A stretch of 64,000 nt of DNA from Streptomyces violaceorubidus (GTDB lineage Bacteria; Actinomycetota; Actinomycetes; Streptomycetales; Streptomycetaceae). Below, in pieces: positions 57,322 through 64,000 of the stretch. A program made the position numbers and the translations under genes. The notes beneath the pieces were generated by a model. That model was not told the DNA's origin and did no database searches. It saw only the letters and a program-made list of their open reading frames with translations. How positions within the stretch are numbered: the stretch's first letter is position 1; each line of letters starts with the position of its first letter. The stretch lies in the NCBI RefSeq assembly GCF_000717995.1, contig NZ_JODM01000011.1, forward strand, positions 1-64,000, given 5' to 3'.

Positions 57322-58863
57322 ATGCTGCACACCCCTCACCCCCCGACTCCGCGACCCCGCGCACGCTCCCGGCGCCGGCTCAGGGCCGCGGCGCTGCTCG
57401 CCTCCGCCGTCTCCGTCTGCCTGGTCGCCGCGAGCGCCCCGCCGACCCCGCTGGGTGTCGGCGACCGCCTCTTCCCGCAGCTGGGCAACCCGGGTTACGA
57501 CGTGACCGCGTACGACCTCTCCTTCACCTACTCCGGCAGCAACAGCGCACCGCTGAAGGCCGTCACCACCATCGACGCCCGGACCACCACCGACCTGGAC
57601 CGGCTCAACCTCGACTTCGCCCACGGCAAGGTCGACTCCGTGGAGGTCGACGGCGAACCCGCCGCCTTCGCCACCGCGGGCGGGGACCTCGTCGTGACGC
57701 CCGAGGACGAGCTCGACGAGGGGGAGCGGACGAGGATCACCGTCCGGCACAGCAGCGACCCCGTGTACCCCGAGGACCGCCAGGGCGGCTGGGTGCGCAC
57801 CGCCGACGGCCTCGCCATGGCCAACCAGGCGGACGTCGCCCACCTGGTGTTCCCCTGCAACGACCACCCCTCCGACAAGGCGCTGTTCACCTTCCGCGTC
57901 ACCGCCCCCGACGGACTCACTGCCGTGGCCAACGGTCTGCCGACGGGCGTGGAGCGCAGCGGCGGCTCGACCACCTGGACCTACCGGAGCCCGCACCCCA
58001 TGGCCACCGAACTGGCCCAGGTCTCCATCGGCCGCTCCACGGTGCTGCACCGCACGGGCCCGCACGGACTGCCCGTCCGGGACGTCGTGCCGGCCAGGCA
58101 CCGCGCGGCGCTCGAACCGTGGCTGGAGAAGACCCCCGGCCAGATCGCATGGATGGAGGAGAAGGTCGGGCGCTACCCCTTCGAGACGTACGGTCTGCTC
58201 ATGGCCGACGCCACCACCGGCTTCGAACTCGAGACGCAGACGCTCTCCCTCTTCGAGCGGGAGCTGTTCACCGAGCCCGCCTACCCCAAGTGGTACGTCG
58301 AGTCGATCATGGTGCACGAGCTGGCCCACCAGTGGTTCGGCAACAGCGTCAGCCCGGGCACCTGGTCCGACCTGTGGCTCAACGAGGGACACGCCACCTG
58401 GTACGAGGCGCTGTACGCGGAGGAGACCGCGGACAAGACCATGGCGGCGCGCATGAAGGCCGCCTACGGGGCCTCCGACCGCTGGCGCACCGCGGGAGGG
58501 CCGCCCGCCGCTCCCAAGCCGCCGAAGAACGGCAGCAAGACCGGCATCTTCCGTTCCAACGTGTACGACGGGGCCGCGCTCGTGCTCTACGCCCTGCGCC
58601 AGGAGATCGGCCACGCCGCCTTCGACCGCGTCGAGCGGGCGTGGGTCGCCCGCAACCAGGACGGCACGGCGAGCACCGCCGACTTCGTGCGGCTCGCCTC
58701 CGAGATCTCCGGACGCGACCTGGGCGGCTTCTTCCAGGCCTGGCTGTACGGCGAGAAGACCCCGCCGATGCCCGGCCACCCGGACTGGAAGCAGACCCCC
58801 GCCGCGAAGTCCCCCGCCGCGAAGTCCCCCGCCAAGGCGTCGCACACGGCACACGGCGAATAA
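57322..58863 (+). CDS. Secreted M1-family metallopeptidase (aminopeptidase)
   Basis: 513 residues. Signal peptide at 18-40 (RRLRAAALLASAVSVCLVAASA). The zinc site is complete: His332-Glu333 and His336 in MVHELAHQWFG, with the third ligand Glu355 in LNEGHATW after 18 residues, as in M1 enzymes. The GAMEN exopeptidase motif is replaced by TGFELETQT, as in the shorter secreted bacterial group. A Lys/Pro/Ala tail with a repeated AAKSP unit ends it. Exported and probably cell-associated or extracellular. Confidence 0.9.
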   Translation: MLHTPHPPTPRPRARSRRRLRAAALLASAVSVCLVAASAPPTPLGVGDRLFPQLGNPGYDVTAYDLSFTYSGSNSAPLKAVTTIDARTTTDLDRLNLDFAHGKVDSVEVDGEPAAFATAGGDLVVTPEDELDEGERTRITVRHSSDPVYPEDRQGGWVRTADGLAMANQADVAHLVFPCNDHPSDKALFTFRVTAPDGLTAVANGLPTGVERSGGSTTWTYRSPHPMATELAQVSIGRSTVLHRTGPHGLPVRDVVPARHRAALEPWLEKTPGQIAWMEEKVGRYPFETYGLLMADATTGFELETQTLSLFERELFTEPAYPKWYVESIMVHELAHQWFGNSVSPGTWSDLWLNEGHATWYEALYAEETADKTMAARMKAAYGASDRWRTAGGPPAAPKPPKNGSKTGIFRSNVYDGAALVLYALRQEIGHAAFDRVERAWVARNQDGTASTADFVRLASEISGRDLGGFFQAWLYGEKTPPMPGHPDWKQTPAAKSPAAKSPAKASHTAHGE

Positions 58864-59009
58864 GGCGGTGACGAGACGCCCCGTGCCGTGCGACCATCTT
58901 GGGGACGGCGCGGTACGGGCCCCGGGAATCTCCCCGGCGGCTCGCACGTTGTAGAAAGTGTCGCGGCGTCTGTGCCGCGCCCACCGCTTCCCAGCTGCGT
59001 AAGGATCCA

Positions 59010-60503
59010 ATGACCTCCTCTTCTTCCCCCTCCCAGGACACCAAGCGTCTCGCGCAGACCTATCCCGAGGGCCTTCGGGCCGATGCCCTGATGGAAGAGG
59101 ACGTCGCCTGGAGCCACGGAAACGACCCGCAGTGGGACGGCGAGCAGTTCGACCGCTCCGACCGCGCGGCCCTGCGCCGGGTGGCGGGCCTGTCCACCGA
59201 GCTCGAGGACGTCACCGAGGTCGAGTACCGACAGCTCCGGCTGGAGCGGGTCGTCCTCGTCGGCGTCTGGACCTCGGGCACCGTGCAGGACGCGGAGAAC
59301 TCGCTGGCCGAACTGGCCGCCCTCGCGGAGACGGCGGGCGCGCTCGTGCTCGACGGCGTCGTCCAGCGCCGCGACAAGCCCGACGCCGCCACCTACATCG
59401 GCTCCGGCAAGGCCGCGGAGCTGCGGGACGTCGTCCTCGACACGGGCGCGGACACCGTCATCTGCGACGGTGAGCTCAGCCCGGGTCAGCTGATCCACCT
59501 CGAGGACGTCGTCAAGGTCAAGGTCATCGACCGCACGGCCCTGATCCTGGACATCTTCGCCCAGCACGCCAAGTCCCGGGAGGGCAAGGCGCAGGTCGCG
59601 CTCGCGCAGATGCAGTACATGCTGCCGAGGCTGCGCGGCTGGGGCCAGTCGCTGTCCCGGCAGATGGGCGGCGGCAAGGGCGGCGGCCTCGCCACCCGCG
59701 GTCCCGGTGAGACCAAGATCGAGACGGACCGGCGCCGGATCCGCGAGAAGATGGCGAAGATGCGCCGGGAGATCGCGGAGATGAAGACCGGCCGCGAGAT
59801 CAAGCGCCAGGAGCGCAAGCGCCACAAGGTGCCCTCCGTCGCCATCGCCGGCTACACCAACGCCGGCAAGTCCTCGCTGCTCAACCGCCTCACGGGCGCG
59901 GGCGTGCTGGTGGAGAACGCGCTCTTCGCCACCCTCGACCCGACGGTGCGCCGCGCGGAGACGCCCAGCGGCCGTCTGTACACCCTGGCCGACACCGTCG
60001 GCTTCGTCCGGCACCTGCCGCACCACCTGGTCGAGGCGTTCCGCTCCACGATGGAGGAGGTTGGCGAGTCCGACCTGATCCTGCACGTGGTCGACGGTTC
60101 GCACCCCGTTCCGGAGGAGCAGCTGGCCGCCGTGCGCGAGGTGATCAGGGACGTCGGCGCCACCGGCGTACCCGAGATCGTCGTGATCAACAAGGCCGAC
60201 ATGGCCGACCCGCTGGTGCTCCAGCGGCTGCTGCGGGTCGAGAAGCGGTCCATCGCCGTCTCGGCGCGCACCGGTCAGAACATCGACCAGCTGCTCGCGC
60301 TGATCGACACCGAGCTGCCGCGTCCCTCGGTCGAGATCGAGGCGCTCGTGCCGTACACCCACGGGAAGCTGGTGGCGCGGGCCCACGACGAGGGCGAGGT
60401 GATCTCCGAGGAGCACACCCCGGAGGGCACCCTGCTCAAGGTGCGGGTGCACGAGGAGCTGGCGGCGGAGCTCTCGCCGTATGTTCCGGCGCCGCTCGCC
60501 TGA
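59010..60503 (+). CDS. hflX: Ribosome-associated GTPase HflX
   Basis: 497 residues. The N-terminal HflX domain (GTVQDAENSLAELAALAETAGA, DAATYIGSGKAAEL) is followed by the GTPase domain with G1 GYTNAGKSS near residue 280, G3 DTVGF and G4 NKAD. A PRLRGWGQSLSRQMGGGKGGG segment lies in the linker. HflX splits stalled ribosomes after stress. AAGGA sits 4 bases before ATG 59010. A strong terminator follows, shared with the convergent protease gene. Confidence 0.95.
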   Translation: MTSSSSPSQDTKRLAQTYPEGLRADALMEEDVAWSHGNDPQWDGEQFDRSDRAALRRVAGLSTELEDVTEVEYRQLRLERVVLVGVWTSGTVQDAENSLAELAALAETAGALVLDGVVQRRDKPDAATYIGSGKAAELRDVVLDTGADTVICDGELSPGQLIHLEDVVKVKVIDRTALILDIFAQHAKSREGKAQVALAQMQYMLPRLRGWGQSLSRQMGGGKGGGLATRGPGETKIETDRRRIREKMAKMRREIAEMKTGREIKRQERKRHKVPSVAIAGYTNAGKSSLLNRLTGAGVLVENALFATLDPTVRRAETPSGRLYTLADTVGFVRHLPHHLVEAFRSTMEEVGESDLILHVVDGSHPVPEEQLAAVREVIRDVGATGVPEIVVINKADMADPLVLQRLLRVEKRSIAVSARTGQNIDQLLALIDTELPRPSVEIEALVPYTHGKLVARAHDEGEVISEEHTPEGTLLKVRVHEELAAELSPYVPAPLA

Positions 60504-60537
60504 GACCCGCGCGGCCGCAGTACGACAAGGCCGACGA

Positions 60538-60581
60538 CCGAGGGCCCGCCTCCCCGCCTCGGCAGGGGGACGGGCCCTCGG
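60538..60581. terminator. Bidirectional terminator between hflX and protease gene
   Basis: An 11-bp perfect outer stem CCGAGGGCCCG / CGGGCCCTCGG with a CCCC/GGGG inner helix, placed between two convergent genes and 34 bases from the hflX stop. Confidence 0.85.
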
Positions 60582-60591
60582 CACGCGCGGC

Positions 60592-61785
60592 TCATTGACC
60601 GCCGTACGTCCTGCTCATGTTCTGGTACATGGCCTCGGCCGCCCGGCCCAGCTGCGGACCCGCCAGCCAGGTGTTCTCCAGCGGGCCGATCGAGGTGTTG
60701 GAGACCAGCTTGGTCTCCCCGTCCACCACCCGGAACCAGCCGCCTCCGGACGAGCCGCCGGTCATCGTGCAGCCGATGCGGTACATCGTCGGCAGCGACG
60801 GGCTCAGCGACAGCCGGCCGGGCCGGTCGACGCACTTGAACATCTCCAGGCCGTTGTACGGCGGCGCCGCCGGGTAGCCCCAGGCACCCATGCTGGGCAC
60901 CTCCGTCGCCGACGGGGCCGAGAAGTCCACCTCCAGCGACTTGCCGCCCTGCTCCGGCTTCACGTGCAGCACCGAGTAGTCGTACGCGGCACCGTCGCCG
61001 CCGCTCTCCGAACCGCCCTGGATCCACTGGTCCGAGGTCGACGCCCAGTCGGCCCACCAGGTGCCGTACGGCGCCATCTCGGTGGACGTCGCGTTCGCCA
61101 GCTCCGCCTCGGACTTGCCGTAGTCGTTGTAGGACGGGACGAAGGTGATGTTGCGGTACCAGCCGCCGCTGCCGCCGGCGTGCACGCAGTGGCCCGCCGT
61201 CCACACCAGGTTGGACCTGCCCGGGTGGTTCACGTCCTTGACTACCGTGCCGGAGCAGACCATCGAGCCCTCGGGGGAGTCGAAGAAGACCTTGCCGACC
61301 GGGGCCGCGTTCTCGTGGTACGGCTTCTTCTCGGCCACGGCCTCGACGGGCGCCGGCTCCGGGTCGGTGGCGCCCTGGTCGGCGGTCGTGTCCTTGGTCG
61401 TGACGGTTTTGTCGGCCTCCTTCGCGGACCTCATCCGGTCCGGCTTCCACAGGCCCTCGATCATGGGATTGACGAAGTCCCTGGCCTCACTGAGCCACTT
61501 GTCCTTGTCCCAGTTCTTCCAGCCGCCGTCCTTCCAACGGTCGACGTCGATGCCGTGCTCCTTGAGCCGGTCCGCGAGGCCGGCCGGCAGACCGGACTCG
61601 CCGCCGCCACCGGTGTCACCCGCGTCGGCGGCCTGGGAGGTGCCGCCGCCGGGCTTGGTGTCGGCCTCGTCCTGCTCCGCACCACAGGCCGTGGTGGTGA
61701 GCGTGAGCGCGGCGACCAGACCGGCCGCGGCGAGTGCGGTGCGCCGGCCGCGCCGTGGCACGCCGGTCGCAGGTGTGGAACGCAT
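60592..61785 (-). CDS. Trypsin-like serine protease lipoprotein (copy 1)
   Basis: 397 residues. Lipoprotein signal ending LTTTACG; a charged segment follows (GLADRLKEHGIDVDRWKDGGWKNWDKDKWLSEARDFVNPMIEGLW), then a trypsin-fold domain with the His loop WTAGHCVHAG, an Asp-containing DYSVLHV strand and the Ser loop TGGSSGGGW. It acts outside the membrane. About 60 percent identical by eye to the next gene; the two stand in tandem. Confidence 0.87.
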   Translation of the reverse strand: MRSTPATGVPRRGRRTALAAAGLVAALTLTTTACGAEQDEADTKPGGGTSQAADAGDTGGGGESGLPAGLADRLKEHGIDVDRWKDGGWKNWDKDKWLSEARDFVNPMIEGLWKPDRMRSAKEADKTVTTKDTTADQGATDPEPAPVEAVAEKKPYHENAAPVGKVFFDSPEGSMVCSGTVVKDVNHPGRSNLVWTAGHCVHAGGSGGWYRNITFVPSYNDYGKSEAELANATSTEMAPYGTWWADWASTSDQWIQGGSESGGDGAAYDYSVLHVKPEQGGKSLEVDFSAPSATEVPSMGAWGYPAAPPYNGLEMFKCVDRPGRLSLSPSLPTMYRIGCTMTGGSSGGGWFRVVDGETKLVSNTSIGPLENTWLAGPQLGRAAEAMYQNMSRTYGGQ

Positions 61786-61922
61786 GGTGGGACAACCCCC
61801 GTTGAAACGTATGACTGTCTGATGAAGTGCACCGAAATGCCCCGAAGTGCACCGAAGTACAGGGTGGCAGGCGTGCGTACCCGCGCGCCTGCCACCGGCT
61901 CAGCGTGGTGCCCGGCGCCCGG
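61786..61922. promoter_or_regulatory. Upstream region of protease copy 1 with direct repeats
   Basis: GAAGTGCACCGAA occurs at 61824-61836 and 61844-61856, exactly 20 bases apart, each with the palindrome GTGCAC. They lie 40-70 bases before the start of protease copy 1, a suitable place for a regulator dimer pair. Confidence 0.5.
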
Positions 61923-63152
61923 TCACTGGCCGGCGAACTTCCCGCTCACCGCGTCGAACACGCCCTCGGCCTCCTTGCCCAGACGCGGACCGGCCAGCCA
62001 GCCGGCCGTCACCGGGCCGATCGAGGTGTTGGAGACCAGCGCGGGCTTGCCGTCGGAACCGGCGGCGACCCAGCCACCGCCGGACGAGCCGCCGGTCATC
62101 GTGCAGCCGATGCGGTACATCGTCGGGTCGGAGGCGTTGATCGACAGCCGTCCGGGCTTGTCCTCGCACTGGTACAGCTTCTGGCCGTCGTACGGCGGCG
62201 CGGCCGGGTAGCCGATCGCCTTCATGCTCTCGATCCGCGGCACGGCGGGCGCGTCGAAGTCCACCGGCAGCGCGGAGCCGACCGTCTCCTCCAGCGACTT
62301 GCCGCCGCTGCCCTTCTCCGGCGTCACATGGATCACGGCGAAGTCGTAGGAGGCGCCGTCACCGCCGGTCGCACCGCCCTGCTCGATCCACTGGTCCGAG
62401 GTCTGCGCCCAGTCGCCCCACCAGACACCGTAGGGAGCGATCTCCTCCCTGGAGGCGGTCTGCAGTTTCTCGGCCGACATGTCCGCGTCGTTGTACGACG
62501 GGACGAAGGCGATGTTGCGGTACCAGCCGCCGCTCTTGCCGGCGTGCACGCAGTGACCGGCCGTCCACACCATGTTGGACTTGCCGGGGTGCGCCGGGTC
62601 CTTCACGACCGTGGCCGAGCACACCATCGAACCCTTGGGGGAGTCGAAGAGCAGCTTTCCGGCCGTGGCGGCGTTGTCGTGGTACTTGGCCGGGACGGCC
62701 GCCGCCTCGACGGGGGCGGGCTCCGGGTCGGTGACGCCCTGGTCGCCGGAGATGTCGTTCTCGTCGACCTCCTGGTCCGGCTCCTCGGCGTCCCGCATCC
62801 GGTCCGGGTTCCACAGGCCCTCGATGATCGGGTTGACGAAGTCCTGCGCCTCGCGCAGCCAGTCGTCCTTGTTCCAGTTCCTCCAGGCGCCGTTCTTCCA
62901 GTCGTCGACGTCGATCCCGTGTTCCTTGAGCTTGTCCTTGATGTGGTCCGGGATCCGGATCCCGCCGTTGCCGTCGTCCGCGGCGGACGCGGAGGCCGAG
63001 GCGTCGCCGGCCGCCTCGGGGTCGCCGTCCTCGCACGCCGTGGCGCTGAGCGCGAGCGCCGAGACGAGCGCCACGGCGGCGGCCGCGGAGGAGGCTCCGC
63101 GCCGCCGGCGCCTGTTTTCGCGCGTGCTGAACGACGGCCGTATGGATCGCAT
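61923..63152 (-). CDS. Trypsin-like serine protease lipoprotein (copy 2)
   Basis: 409 residues, same layout as copy 1: lipoprotein signal ending LSATACE, a GIDVDDWKNGAWRNWNKDDWL segment, His loop WTAGHCVHAG and Ser loop TGGSSGGGW. GGGGGAG before ATG 63152 fixes the start. It differs by an insertion near GSGGKSLEETVGSALPVDF. A tandem duplication with copy 1. Confidence 0.87.
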   Translation of the reverse strand: MRSIRPSFSTRENRRRRRGASSAAAAVALVSALALSATACEDGDPEAAGDASASASAADDGNGGIRIPDHIKDKLKEHGIDVDDWKNGAWRNWNKDDWLREAQDFVNPIIEGLWNPDRMRDAEEPDQEVDENDISGDQGVTDPEPAPVEAAAVPAKYHDNAATAGKLLFDSPKGSMVCSATVVKDPAHPGKSNMVWTAGHCVHAGKSGGWYRNIAFVPSYNDADMSAEKLQTASREEIAPYGVWWGDWAQTSDQWIEQGGATGGDGASYDFAVIHVTPEKGSGGKSLEETVGSALPVDFDAPAVPRIESMKAIGYPAAPPYDGQKLYQCEDKPGRLSINASDPTMYRIGCTMTGGSSGGGWVAAGSDGKPALVSNTSIGPVTAGWLAGPRLGKEAEGVFDAVSGKFAGQ

Positions 63153-63565
63153 GGTGTTGACTCCCCCTGCTGTGAACGAACGTGGTGCCGCGGCCGAACC
63201 GCCGAGCGACGGCGACCGGGAACGGCACCACACACTATGCGGTGGCTGTGGGGGAGTTCCGACGGAACGGCAACGGTTCGGACACAGGGGCCTGACCAGG
63301 CACGCACCGCCCGTCGGAGCGCGGCGCGGGCCGCACAGCCGCGGCGGAGCGCGAACTCGCGGCCCCGCCAACGATCTTCGGGCAGACCGTAACCCCGTGA
63401 ACGGTCCTCGGTTGTAGCGGTGGGGGGCCTGCTGTCCGGACGCGGTCCCCCATGCCGGGAGCGCCCGGCACGTCGCCTCGTGTCCGGACGGCGGGAGGTC
63501 GACAAGCCGTGGCGGGATCCCCGTACGGGAGCTGTGCGTCCGGAGGCGGGAGCGCCGGGCGGGTC
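63153..63565. other. Divergent region between protease copy 2 and aminotransferase
   Basis: 413 bases with no gene and no iron-box-like dyad (TTAGGTTAGGCTAACCTAA) that would be expected if the right-hand gene opened an iron-regulated siderophore operon. No clear promoter is seen. Confidence 0.45.
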
Positions 63566-64000
63566 ATGACCAGGGAGCCCGCGCGCGGGACGTCCACGCG
63601 GGCGCACGCCGGTGACGAGCCGCAGAGCGGCGCATCGAGGCGCCCGCCGGCGCGTGAACCGGCCGCGCGCACCTACGCGCGCGCCCTCCCGGTCGTCCCC
63701 GTCCGGGCCCGGGGGCTCACCATCGAGGCCGCCGACGGCCGCCGTTACCTGGACTGCGTCTCCGGTGCGGGCACCCTCGCCCTCGGCCACAACCACCCCG
63801 TCGTCCTCCAGGCGATCCGCACGGTCCTCGACTCGGGCGCCCCCTTGCACGTCATGGACCTCACCACCCCGGTCGAGGACGCCTTCGTCACCGAACTGCT
63901 GCGTACCCTGCCGCCCGGACTCGCCGACCGGGCCCGCGTGCGGTTCTGCGGCCCGACCGGCACGGACCCGGTCGCCACCGCCGTCGCGCTGGTCCGCGCC
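63566..64000 (+). CDS. Class III aminotransferase, diaminobutyrate-2-oxoglutarate type (partial)
   Basis: The frame runs off the right edge after 145 codons. It opens at ATG 63566 with about 30 flexible residues, then the class III fold (ALPVVPVRARGLTIEAADGRRYLDCVSGAGTLALGHNHP, HVMDLTTPVEDAF, and FCGPTGTDPVATAVALVRA). The GPTGTD motif is typical of diaminobutyrate aminotransferases (EctB-like). Homologues in this chromosomal position are followed by NIS siderophore synthetase genes in S. coelicolor (SCO5799 onward, recalled). The PLP lysine lies beyond the window. Confidence 0.85.
   Translation, partial: MTREPARGTSTRAHAGDEPQSGASRRPPAREPAARTYARALPVVPVRARGLTIEAADGRRYLDCVSGAGTLALGHNHPVVLQAIRTVLDSGAPLHVMDLTTPVEDAFVTELLRTLPPGLADRARVRFCGPTGTDPVATAVALVRA

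Noticed and set aside
63153..63565. Iron box for DmdR1 before the aminotransferase
   Set aside because: No TTAGGTTAGGCTAACCTAA-like dyad could be found by eye.

Overview
The window is high-GC actinobacterial chromosome, almost certainly Streptomyces. Supporting signs are the strong third-position G/C bias that leaves long open shadow frames, frequent GTG/TTG starts, a gene order matching the S. coelicolor SCO5746-SCO5799 neighbourhood as I remember it (osaA/osaB, ftsK, pgsA-cinA-clgR, dpsB, recA-recX, gluABCD, gluRK, miaB, miaA, dapF, rshA, hflX), and no in-frame TTA codon noticed by eye (not an exhaustive count). It reads as conserved core chromosome: no insertion sequence, prophage, CRISPR array or foreign-looking island was seen.

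Layout. 1-1062: 3' end of a 5S rRNA with its terminator, a degenerate aminotransferase-like gene, and tRNA-Thr(GGT) with promoter and terminator. 1084-10865: osmotic/stress signalling, with a PP2C phosphatase facing a giant HAMP-repeat hybrid kinase (osaA) and its response regulator (osaB). 11057-18342: ftsK, a RodZ-like protein, rimO, pgsA, cinA and clgR. 18590-20839: dpsB, small proteins and a Nei-type DNA glycosylase, followed by a Lhr-type helicase (to 25948) that is probably in one operon with it. 26385-30959: AraC regulator with an AzlC/AzlD exporter, a terpenoid-cyclase-fold protein, DUF3046 and an AI-2E-family membrane protein. 31011-33314: the SOS-regulated recA-recX unit.

33623-36501: a sulfur and oxidation section, with rhodanese and cysteine dioxygenase behind a 15-residue Cys-rich leader peptide that has its own promoter (a probable cysteine-responsive attenuator), then a flavin monooxygenase. 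36698-43494: glutamate uptake (gluABCD), the divergent two-component system gluRK, and a TAXI-family binding protein overlapping gluK tail to tail. 43728-47313: a two-gene cation/proton antiporter and a NarL-type two-component system. 47340-48608: a secreted cellulose-binding protein under a perfect CebR operator. 48684-53237: tRNA A37 modification (miaB, miaA) around small proteins. 53345-63152: membrane protein, dapF, the RelA/SpoT homologue rshA, an M1 peptidase, hflX and two tandem trypsin-like lipoproteins. 63566-64000: the start of a diaminobutyrate-type aminotransferase that runs off the window.

The most rewarding items for follow-up are the Cys leader peptide ahead of cysteine dioxygenase, the TAXI protein beside the glutamate-sensing kinase, the exact 276-bp HAMP repeat array in osaA, the CebR-controlled Cip1-like protein, the aminotransferase relic that has lost its PLP lysine, and the RelA/SpoT homologue with an eroded synthetase motif.
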